A DNA stretch of 6,220 nucleotides from Puniceicoccales bacterium (GTDB lineage: Bacteria > Verrucomicrobiota > Verrucomicrobiia > Opitutales > JAIRKQ01). Location: NCBI GenBank assembly GCA_031270385.1, contig JAISXS010000081.1:1-6220 (forward strand). Reading direction: 5' to 3'. The notes below the pieces were generated by a model. It was not told the DNA's origin. It saw only the letters and a list, made by a program, of their open reading frames with translations, and searched no databases. The translations under genes and the position numbers were made by a program. Positions 1 to 5,499 of the stretch are shown in pieces. Positions within the stretch are counted from its first letter, which is position 1. Every line of letters starts with the position of its first letter.

Positions 1-17
1 CACCTGCCCCGGTTGTA
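1..17 (-). repeat. Short inverted scrap of IS630-type transposase gene
   Basis: Positions 1-17 are the reverse complement of positions 155-171, inside the transposase remnant, with one mismatch (position 13, equivalent to a G:T change). If palindromic element A (16-121) is removed and one TA kept, the match extends through ACGC to 21 bases, pairing with 151-171 around a 25-base loop. This suggests that the sequence left of the window is a second transposase piece in the opposite orientation. The window edge prevents any check of how far the match runs. Confidence 0.55.
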
Positions 18-121
18 TAGTCGTCTTACTTAAGAAAAGCATTCTATCTAACGATGCTTAGCAGAAAAATTCCAGTTTTTTTGGAATGGAGAATGTGCTT
101 TTCTCGGAGAAGATGACTATA
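16..121 (+). mobile_element. Palindromic MITE-like element, copy A
   Basis: This 106-bp element starts with TATAGTC and ends with GACTATA, so a TA dinucleotide flanks each side, as expected for IS630/Tc1-type target duplication. The left arm (about 16-45) and the reverse complement of the right arm (about 90-121) are nearly identical over some 30 bases. The core ACGATGCTTAGC lies at 51-62. An apical hairpin pairs 69-74 (ATTCCA) with 82-87 (TGGAAT). Each arm also carries its own small hairpin: 24-27 with 32-35, and 101-104 with 108-111. It has no coding capacity of its own. It abuts the first recognisable transposase codon (AAC, 121-123), so it marks the truncation point of that gene. Confidence 0.8.
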
Positions 122-417
122 ACGCTTGGGTGGAACAGTCCCTCGTCCCTGCGTTACAGCCGGGGCAGGTGGTGGTCATTGATAATGCGGCGTTTAACAA
201 ACACCGGCGGACGCGGGATGCCATAGAAGCGTCCGGCTGTTCCTTGGTTTTCCTCCCTCCCTATTCTCCAGATCTCAATCCCATCGAAAAATTTTGGGCT
301 AAACTCAAACGAAAACTCAGGGATATCTTGCCTCTTTTCTCTTCCCTCGGCGATGCACTTTACCATGTTTTTGTGCCTTTCTTAACCGAAACTGCTATAA
401 CTGACTATTTTATGTAA
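121..417 (+). pseudogene. IS630-family transposase, C-terminal remnant (DDE domain)
   Basis: Only the last third of an IS630-type transposase is present. The frame reads NAWVEQSLVPALQPGQ from 121, and a GTG at 130 could serve as a spurious start. Recognisable parts are VVVIDNAAF (second catalytic Asp), VFLPPYSPDLNPIEKFWAKLK (proline-rich loop and catalytic Glu), and a tail ending in YHVF. The N-terminal helix-turn-helix region and the first catalytic Asp are missing. The frame stays open upstream only through palindromic element A, whose translation does not look like transposase. Full-length family members have roughly 330-350 residues, against about 98 here, so it cannot be active alone. 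The last codons run through a terminus-like stretch (371-399), and the TAA stop at 415-417 lies in palindromic element D. Confidence 0.88.
371..399 (+). repeat. Probable right terminal repeat of the IS630 element
   Basis: Inside the 3' end of the transposase frame, the stretch containing CCTTTCTTAACCGAAACTG and ending CTATA resembles the right arms of the nearby palindromic elements (for example 488-517, with TCTTTCTTGAGTAAGATGA). The similarity was judged by eye at roughly 60 percent with a one-base gap. IS630-family genes often end close to their terminal repeat, so this is plausibly the IS end. It would link the small elements to the transposase that once moved them. An alternative is a partial sixth copy of the element. 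Confidence 0.4.
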
Positions 418-517
418 GTTTTACTCGAAAAAAGTATTCTGACCAACGATATTTGTCGGGGAAATTTTTATTTTTATGAAAAAATAACATGTCTTTCTTG
501 AGTAAGATGATTGCGTA
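411..517 (+). mobile_element. Palindromic MITE-like element, copy D
   Basis: This 107-bp element runs from TATGTAAG to TTGCGTA, with TA at both limits. Its left arm matches copy A at about 21 of 30 positions. The core reads CAACGATATTTGTCG (444-458). The apical hairpin is a strong A/T stem, 468-475 (TTATTTTT) pairing with 480-487 (AAAAATAA). The right arm holds a small hairpin, 496-499 with 504-507, around the loop GAGT. The left end supplies the TAA stop (415-417) of the upstream transposase remnant, and the right-hand TA (516-517) is shared with copy B. Confidence 0.75.
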
Positions 518-619
518 GTAATTCCTTCTGGCAAAGACATTTCAAATTCGACGATGTTTAGCGAAAGGACTCTTTTTTATAAAAAAATAGCACGCCCTTC
601 TTGAACGGAACAATTGCAT
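516..619 (+). mobile_element. Palindromic MITE-like element, copy B
   Basis: This is the most diverged copy and lies head to tail with copy D, sharing the TA at 516-517. The core CGACGATGTTTAGCGAAA (549-566) agrees well with copies A and C. The centre is a T-tract and A-tract hairpin (about 573-587). The right arm, GCACGCCCTTCTTGAACGG and onward, is close to the corresponding arm of copy F. The left arm is weakly conserved, and the right end (CAT instead of a clean TA) is degenerate, so the outer limits are approximate. Confidence 0.65.
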
Positions 620-681
620 TGCCAAGCGCCATCTCGACCGACGCAAGGAATAAAACTTTCATTTAAATTGCAAGTTTTTTG

Positions 682-710
682 TTGACAAAGAAAAAGCAAG
701 TTTGATAGTA
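682..710 (+). promoter_or_regulatory. Putative sigma70-type promoter for the broken plus-strand gene
   Basis: A perfect TTGACA (682-687) is followed at 16-18 bases by a weak -10 region in GATAGTAAT (best reading ATAGTA, 705-710, spacing 17). A ribosome binding site, AAGGAAA (718-724), follows, then ATG at 731. The -35 box is excellent, but the -10 box is poor and very close to the start codon, so a leader of only about 15 bases would result. The stretch from copy B to here (620-681) shows nothing else recognisable. Confidence 0.45.
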
Positions 711-730
711 ATATTTCAAGGAAACATAAT

Positions 731-1345
731 ATGAATATGAAACTTGATACGTATTCCGCCCGTGAAATGATGGAAGAGGGCGAAAGATTGACTATAGCCG
801 TTCCGCCCGAGAAGGGCGTGCTTTCCTTTGTAAGGAGAAAAACGCTCTCGACAAGTATCGTTTGATAGGATGCCCTTGTCGAGTGTGACAACTATAATAC
901 CGGAGAACCAAGGGCAAAAAAAAACAACAGAAGAATAATTGTTTGGCTTGAGCGTGCTTCAGCAAAATTTAATGCCGCCGGAGACAAATCTTCGTCTGCT
1001 AAGTGTAATAAGATGGCGGCACGCGTAGCAGAAGAAATTGGAGACACCCAAAAGGCTGCCAACCTTTGGAAATCTGCATATAAAAACTATGCTTATTATG
1101 GAAATCGCGTAGAAGCCGCTGAAGCCGCTAACGAGGCGGCCTGTCTGGTAAGCGACAAAGGCAAAAAAAGAAAGCTTCTGATAGGCTGTGCTGATATGCA
1201 CGTTGAAACCGCGCATGACAGTCGTTTCGCAGAAGATCAAAGACGTCATTTCAAAGAAGCTGCAAAAATTTCTGGACATGTCGGAAGCAAGAGAAAGGCC
1301 AGGGACAACAATTTGGCCGCCCAATTTGCCAAGAATAAATATTAA
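731..1345 (+). pseudogene. Small gene of unknown function, interrupted by palindromic element F
   Basis: The gene starts at ATG 731 (MNMKLDTYSAREMMEEGERLT), six bases after AAGGAAA. Element F then interrupts it at 793-896 and brings in TGA (863-865) and TAG (866-868). After the element the same frame is open from 869 to the TAA at 1345. Removing the element and one TA takes away 102 bases, exactly 34 codons. This restores an uninterrupted frame of 170 residues reading across the join as ERLTNTGEPRAKKNN. The protein is hydrophilic, basic at the C-terminus and alpha-helical, with a TPR-like stretch (GDTQKAANLWKSAYKNYAYY, then EAAEAANEAACLV). It has no signal peptide or membrane segment. I do not recognise the family. 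An ATG at 1013 could start a 110-residue remnant, but no ribosome binding site precedes it. It faces lysS tail to tail. Confidence 0.7.
793..896 (-). mobile_element. Palindromic MITE-like element, copy F (reverse orientation)
   Basis: This 104-bp element begins TATAGCCG and ends ACAACTATA, with a TA at each limit. Reverse-complemented, it aligns along its whole length with copy C: TTGTCACACTCGACAAGG against TTGTCACACCCGACAAAGG in the left arm, and the core CAAACGATACTTGTCGA. It folds into three clear hairpins: 804-808 with 814-818 (CGCCC/GGGCG), 824-828 with 832-836 (TCCTT/AAGGA) and 876-880 with 887-891 (TTGTC/GACAA). It lies inside the small gene starting at 731 and adds in-frame stop codons to it. 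Confidence 0.82.
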
Positions 1346-1381
1346 TCTGCAACGGTGACCATGTCGCAGTGCAAAAGTTGG

Positions 1382-2851
1382 TCATTGCCTGGGACGCAAG
1401 ATTGGAAACAGTATTGTGTCCCTGATTCCCGAGGCTTCTGTCAATAAAATTACCAGCCGATCTATGCCAATCCCCATACCTCCGGCTGGCGGCATGCCGT
1501 ACTCGAGGGATAGCAAAAATTCGTTGTCCAAATTGTGTTTTTCTTCGCCTATTTGTTTTTCGAACATTTCTCGTTGGATAAATGGATCATTTTGCTCGGA
1601 ATACGCCGGCGCAATTTCCTGGCCATTTATGCAGAGCTCAAACACATCCAAATATTTTGGATTACTTTTGTTGAGCTTCGCTAGCGGGCACAATTCCTTT
1701 GGCAATTGCGTTACAAATGTCGGCTGTATCAACTTTGGTTCAACTATTTTACCATAGACATCATTGGTAACCTCAAAATCCTCAATGTCCGGACTGACTT
1801 CGAGACCGAACGATTTACACTTTCCTAATTTTTCATCCTTCGAAAATAAAAACCAGTCACTTTCCCCGGTAGCCTCGATCACCAATTCATCATAGCGACG
1901 CTCTGCCCACTCCCCACCGAGCTCTATTTCCACGCCATCGCAGGATTTTATCGTAGTCGTTCCGATAACGGACCTGCAAAGATGCTGTATTATCCCACGA
2001 ACCAACTCCATCATGCCGCGGTAATCGGAAAATGCTTGATAGACTTCTAGGCTAGTGAATTCCGGGTTGTGCTTGCGGGAAATCCCTTCGTTCCTGAAAA
2101 TCCTCCCAATTTCAAAAACTCTATCAAATCCCGCGACAAGCATGCGTTTCAAAAACAATTCCGTAGCAATCCTCAGATAACACCGCTGGTCGAGTGCATT
2201 AATGTGCGTAACAAATGGCCTGGCTGCGGCACCACCGACAATGTTTTGCAATATCGGCGTTTCAACTTCTTCAAATCCCTTGCCCCACAAAAATTTCCGC
2301 AATTCTTCTATGATTTTACACCTCTTTTTCGCTCGATCCCGGGATTTCGAATTTAATATCAAATCCAGATATCGTTGGCGATAAATTTGGTCACTGTCCG
2401 TTAGTCCATGCCATTTTTCCGGGAGCGGCCGCAGGGACTTCGATACCATTACGACAGAGTTTACGCGTACGGTAATTTCCCCAGTTTTTGTCTTAAAAAG
2501 TTCACCACTTGCACCGATGATGTCGCCGATATCGAATTTTGTGAAATTTTTATATGCCTCCTCGCCAATGTCATTTTGTGAAACATAGAGCTGAATCTTA
2601 CCGTCGCAGTCCAAAATTTTCACAAAACTAGCCTTCCCCATCAGACGAAATACTACTATGCGTCCACCAACGCTGACAATTTCTTGCTTTTCCTCGCCCT
2701 CCACAAAAAGACTGATCGCCTCCATCGACGTATGCTTGCGGTCGAAACTTTGGGAAAATGGGTCAACCCCATCCGCCCGCATGGCATCCAATTTTGCCCT
2801 GCGTACGGCAAAAACATCACTGTCGTTTACACATTTTTCCTGCTGTTCCAT
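1382..2851 (-). CDS. lysS: Lysyl-tRNA synthetase, class II
   Basis: This enzyme charges tRNA-Lys with lysine in the cytoplasm, using ATP. The 489 residues match the usual length of bacterial class II LysRS. An N-terminal helix (about 5-35) leads to an anticodon-binding OB fold (about 56-140). The class II catalytic core follows: motif 1 around 190-210 (GFEEVETPILQ), motif 2 at 247-269 (FEIGRIFRNEGISRKHNPEF) with its ATP-binding Arg, and motif 3 at 452-466 (GMPPAGGMGIGIDRL). GQEIAPAYSEQNDP (410-423) is the lysine-site segment typical of LysRS. The ATG at 2849-2851 has only a weak GGA about eight bases upstream. It lies 62 bases behind rpsA on the same strand, so co-transcription is likely. Its TGA stop is 36 bases from the end of the convergent broken gene. 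All key motifs appear intact. Confidence 0.96.
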   Translation of the reverse strand: MEQQEKCVNDSDVFAVRRAKLDAMRADGVDPFSQSFDRKHTSMEAISLFVEGEEKQEIVSVGGRIVVFRLMGKASFVKILDCDGKIQLYVSQNDIGEEAYKNFTKFDIGDIIGASGELFKTKTGEITVRVNSVVMVSKSLRPLPEKWHGLTDSDQIYRQRYLDLILNSKSRDRAKKRCKIIEELRKFLWGKGFEEVETPILQNIVGGAAARPFVTHINALDQRCYLRIATELFLKRMLVAGFDRVFEIGRIFRNEGISRKHNPEFTSLEVYQAFSDYRGMMELVRGIIQHLCRSVIGTTTIKSCDGVEIELGGEWAERRYDELVIEATGESDWFLFSKDEKLGKCKSFGLEVSPDIEDFEVTNDVYGKIVEPKLIQPTFVTQLPKELCPLAKLNKSNPKYLDVFELCINGQEIAPAYSEQNDPFIQREMFEKQIGEEKHNLDNEFLLSLEYGMPPAGGMGIGIDRLVILLTEASGIRDTILFPILRPRQ

Positions 2852-2882
2852 CTATGATTTTCCGGTGAATTTCTCTTCAATG

Positions 2883-2908
2883 AATTGGGTTCAAAAGTGC
2901 AACCAATT
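2883..2908 (-). other. Hairpin in the rpsA-lysS gap
   Basis: On the minus strand, AATTGGTT (2908-2901) can pair with AACCCAATT (2891-2883), with one bulged C, around a nine-base loop. It falls between the rpsA stop and the lysS start. No T-tract follows, so it is a poor candidate for an intrinsic terminator. It could be a processing or stability element in a shared transcript, or chance. Confidence 0.25.
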
Positions 2909-2913
2909 TCCCA

Positions 2914-4590
2914 CTATTCCCGCGACGCTAGGGATTCATCGATGTCTGAGAACATTCCGGACAAACTCGTCAATTCGTCTGTACTCTTGATTTTTTCAAA
3001 CTCCTTCATCTCCTCGGCAAACGCTTCGTCATCATATTGTGCAGCTTTTATGGAAAGCCCAATGCGGCGATCATCGTTGTCAACTTTTATTACGCGAGCC
3101 GAAACCTCCTGCCCAACTGTGAGTATAGATTTCACCTTATCGATGCGAGTTTCTGAAATTTGACTTATGTGAACAAGTCCTTCGACGTCATCCTCCAATT
3201 TTACGAACGCACCGTATGGAACTATTCTCGTCACAGTCCCGGTTATGAGCGTGCCGACTTTGTACCGCTTCTGGATGCCAGACCACGGATCCGGTGTTAA
3301 TTGCTTGATGCCGAGGGCGATTCTCTGCTGTTCGTTGTCTATCGTCAGAACAATGGCGTCGACTTCATCACCCTTCTTAAGGAACTCGTTCGGATTGTTT
3401 GTGTTGCGCGTCCAACTCATGTCGCTGACATGCACCATACCGTCAATTCCAGCTTCCAATTCGATGAACGCACCATAGGCGGTCATATTGCGAACTTTGC
3501 CACGCACGTGCGCGCCAACCGGGTAATTTCTGTAAACCATTTCCCACGGATTTTGTTCGACCTGCTTCAAGCTAAGCGCGATCTTTTGATTTTCCTGTGA
3601 AATTTCAGTAACGACAGCATCAACCTCCTGGCCAATTTTCACAATTTCACTCGGCTTACCAACTCGCTTCGTCCACGACATTTCCGTTATGTATATCAAT
3701 CCTTCAACGCCACTTTCTATTTCAACGAAGGCACCGTACGGCACCATGTTAACAATTTTTCCGTGAATAATCGAACCAACTGGATGGCGACGCTCTATGT
3801 CGTCCCACGGGTTATGCATCGTTTGCTTCAGCCCCAGAGAAATTCGTTCTTTTTCATGATCAACGCCGATTACCATGACACTCACCTCCTGGCCAGGCTT
3901 TACAACTTCGCTCGGATGGGAAACGCGACCCCAGCTCATGTCCGTTATGTGAAGCAATCCATCAAGGCCATCGATGTCGACGAATGCCCCATAATCCGTA
4001 GTATTTTTGACAATACCAGTGCGTATATCTCCAACTTTTATCTCACTCAGTAACGCACGTCGCCTCTCCTGCCGCCCTTCTTCGATCAATTCACGGCGGG
4101 AAATCACTATATTTTTCCGCTCCTGATTGATCTTTAAAATCTTAAATTCGTAGGTGTTGCCGATGTATTGGTCGAGATTAATTGGCGATTGTGTGTCAAT
4201 TTGTGAAGCTGGCAGAAACGCGTCAACTCCAATATTTACCAGCAAACCACCCTTAACCTTCCCTTTCACCCGTCCGGGCAGCACAGATCCTTCTTCGCAA
4301 TTTTCGACTATGAGCGCCCAATTCTTTTTTTGTAACGCTTTGTCATGGGAAATCACCGGGTTGCCGTACCTGTCCTCCAATCGTTCTATGTAAACGTCGA
4401 TCTCATTTCCGACCTCAAGCAGTTCAACGTCGTTGAATTCGAGCGCCGAAACGACACCCTCCGATTTTCCTCCAACGTCGACAATGACATCGTTGCCGCG
4501 AATTTCCGTTATAACGGCCTTAACAACCGAGCCTTCCCGCAAATCCTCCATCGGATGTGCAGACAATAGCTCTTCCATAACTGTAGACAT
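2914..4590 (-). CDS. rpsA: 30S ribosomal protein S1
   Basis: S1 binds mRNA on the 30S subunit and helps translation initiation, especially at weak ribosome binding sites. The chosen ATG (4588-4590) gives 558 residues beginning MSTVMEELLS, matching the usual S1 opening. The frame stays open to a GTG at 4641, but the 17 extra residues (MVRLCRYYSTPNDGKII) look like untranslated leader. Six S1 domains follow at about 19-84, 100-166, 186-256, 270-343, 357-430 and 443-516. Domains 1 and 2 are the divergent ribosome-binding pair. Domains 3-6 carry the RNA-binding YGAFV-type strand (DYGAFV, PYGAFV, AYGAFI, PYGAFV) and the HITDMSW-type motif. The tail is acidic (DDEAFAEEMKEFE). Spacing and domain count are complete. 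lysS follows after 62 bases. The six-domain layout and domain 2 wording resemble Verrucomicrobiota and Chlamydiae S1. Confidence 0.96.
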   Translation of the reverse strand: MSTVMEELLSAHPMEDLREGSVVKAVITEIRGNDVIVDVGGKSEGVVSALEFNDVELLEVGNEIDVYIERLEDRYGNPVISHDKALQKKNWALIVENCEEGSVLPGRVKGKVKGGLLVNIGVDAFLPASQIDTQSPINLDQYIGNTYEFKILKINQERKNIVISRRELIEEGRQERRRALLSEIKVGDIRTGIVKNTTDYGAFVDIDGLDGLLHITDMSWGRVSHPSEVVKPGQEVSVMVIGVDHEKERISLGLKQTMHNPWDDIERRHPVGSIIHGKIVNMVPYGAFVEIESGVEGLIYITEMSWTKRVGKPSEIVKIGQEVDAVVTEISQENQKIALSLKQVEQNPWEMVYRNYPVGAHVRGKVRNMTAYGAFIELEAGIDGMVHVSDMSWTRNTNNPNEFLKKGDEVDAIVLTIDNEQQRIALGIKQLTPDPWSGIQKRYKVGTLITGTVTRIVPYGAFVKLEDDVEGLVHISQISETRIDKVKSILTVGQEVSARVIKVDNDDRRIGLSIKAAQYDDEAFAEEMKEFEKIKSTDELTSLSGMFSDIDESLASRE

Positions 4591-4801
4591 AATAATTTTC
4601 CCATCATTGGGGGTTGAATAATAACGGCAAAGGCGAACCACTCACCTTCGCAAAAGAACAATTTCCCAGAACCTTAGCATTTGTGCCCAAAGTTCAAGCT
4701 TAATGTAAGCGATCATTGAAATTTTTCAACATTCGCCAGACAATGTGTCGCCAAACAGTCGGTTTGCACATGGGAAGCATGCGGCCAGATTGAATGATGA
4801 G
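4591..4801 (-). promoter_or_regulatory. rpsA upstream region with possible promoter
   Basis: This 211-base gap, with palindromic element C behind it, holds no convincing gene. On the minus strand, TTGAAA (4729-4724) and TACATT (4707-4702) are separated by 16 bases and could form a promoter, giving a leader of roughly 100 bases before the rpsA ATG. A small GCGAA/TTCGC hairpin sits near 4634-4653, close to the start. S1 synthesis is known to be self-regulated through its leader in other bacteria, but nothing here proves that. I looked for a remnant of the RibF kinase domain in all three minus-strand frames and saw none. Confidence 0.35.
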
Positions 4802-4905
4802 CACAATTGTCACACCCGACAAAGGCATTCTATTCAGCGATGCTTGGCGAAAAAATCTTCCTTTTTATAAAGAAAAGCACGCTTTTTTCAGATGAAACAG
4901 TTATA
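4802..4905 (+). mobile_element. Palindromic MITE-like element, copy C
   Basis: This 104-bp element aligns end to end with the reverse complement of copy F and, through its core, with copy A (GGCATTCTATTCAGCGATGC at 4824-4843). The left limit CACAATTGTC is a worn version of TATAGTTGTC, and the right limit is CAGTTATA. Hairpins pair 4807-4811 with 4818-4822 (TTGTC/GACAA), 4861-4864 with 4869-4872 (CTTT/AAAG) and 4886-4889 with 4894-4897 (TTTC/GAAA). It overlaps the last codons of ribF, whose TAA stop (4901-4903) is built from its terminus. Confidence 0.8.
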
Positions 4906-5479
4906 AACCTCTACCGAGCATCAATTTTGCTTTTTCGGTATCGCCTCTGTTCAACAACTCCCTGATTTTTGAGCTGCTTACGCGTTCGTTGCCAATCATA
5001 AGCGCAGGAATGACAGTCACAGAAATACCAAATTTTTCTAAACATGATACCAAGGTATCCGTATTGCCAGATCGGTTTTGTCCAAATTTAAAATTTTCAC
5101 CGACACAGATGCCGCACAGCGTTGGAAATTTTTGGATGAGAAACTCAACAAAATTTGAAGGTGTCATCCTAGAAAAATTTTCATCAAACTTTTGCTCGGC
5201 TATGCGGAAGAGATTGTAGTGCAAAAAAATTTTGTATTTTTCTTCAAATGTGCATAGCATGGGTTTTGGGTTGTTTGGATGTGTAATAACCGTTGGATGC
5301 GGACGAAATGTGTAAACAATCGCAATGCCATCACAGCCAACCGCACGGTCGATTGTGGTGGAAATTAATTTCACGTGACCAAGATGCACACCATCGAACG
5401 TCCCAATTGCCATAAACAGCGGCCTTTGCGGCAAATCACACTGTTCGCCATCTGCCAAAATTTCCACGAAATTGAGCAT
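4901..5479 (-). CDS. ribF: Truncated RibF: FAD synthetase domain without riboflavin kinase
   Basis: Bacterial RibF normally phosphorylates riboflavin to FMN with a C-terminal kinase domain and adenylylates FMN to FAD with an N-terminal nucleotidyltransferase domain, in about 300-320 residues. Only the N-terminal domain is here, 192 residues from the chosen ATG (5477-5479; AGG six bases upstream). A TTG at 5509 would add ten residues and overlap truB. The FMN adenylyltransferase motifs are complete: GTFDGVHLGH (26-35), FRPHP (58-62), VGENFKFGQNRSG (126-138) and RVSSSKIRELLNRGD (166-180). The chain stops at LMLGRGL, where intact proteins read on through LGRPY-like residues into the kinase. The stop lies in the end of palindromic element C. 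It may still make FAD from FMN, but FMN would have to come from another kinase or the host. It follows truB by 20 bases. Confidence 0.9.
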   Translation of the reverse strand: MLNFVEILADGEQCDLPQRPLFMAIGTFDGVHLGHVKLISTTIDRAVGCDGIAIVYTFRPHPTVITHPNNPKPMLCTFEEKYKIFLHYNLFRIAEQKFDENFSRMTPSNFVEFLIQKFPTLCGICVGENFKFGQNRSGNTDTLVSCLEKFGISVTVIPALMIGNERVSSSKIRELLNRGDTEKAKLMLGRGL

Positions 5480-5499
5480 TTTCCGCCTATTGGAAAACT

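Noticed and set aside
577..891. Minus-strand open frame of 104 codons across elements B and F
   Set aside because: It is built from two palindromic elements and the spacer between them, overlaps the promoter and start of the plus-strand gene, and its translation has no recognisable features.
411..896. CRISPR array reading of the repeated sequences
   Set aside because: The repeats are about 105 bp, palindromic, diverged, in both orientations and irregularly spaced, with no spacers and no cas genes.
793..896. Equivalent of Rickettsia palindromic elements that add peptide to living genes
   Set aside because: Copy F preserves the frame in length but brings in two stop codons, so it breaks the gene and does not extend the protein.
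959..1324. Minus-strand open frame of 121 codons with a hydrophobic translation
   Set aside because: It is opposite the coding strand of the plus-strand gene, whose hydrophilic helical translation, ribosome binding site and restored frame are more convincing.
1353..1387. Hairpin CGGTGACCA/TGGTCATTG between the convergent genes, as a terminator
   Set aside because: The stem needs two G:U pairs and has a 17-base loop and no following T-tract, and it overlaps the lysS stop. Too weak to call a terminator.
4591..4641. Longer rpsA product from the GTG at 4641
   Set aside because: The 17 extra residues do not resemble S1 N-termini, whereas MSTVMEELLS from the ATG at 4590 does.
4700..4780. Small minus-strand frame starting MLPMCKPTVWRH upstream of rpsA
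   Set aside because: It has only 26 codons, no clear ribosome binding site and no resemblance to the missing RibF kinase domain, and it overlaps the proposed rpsA promoter.
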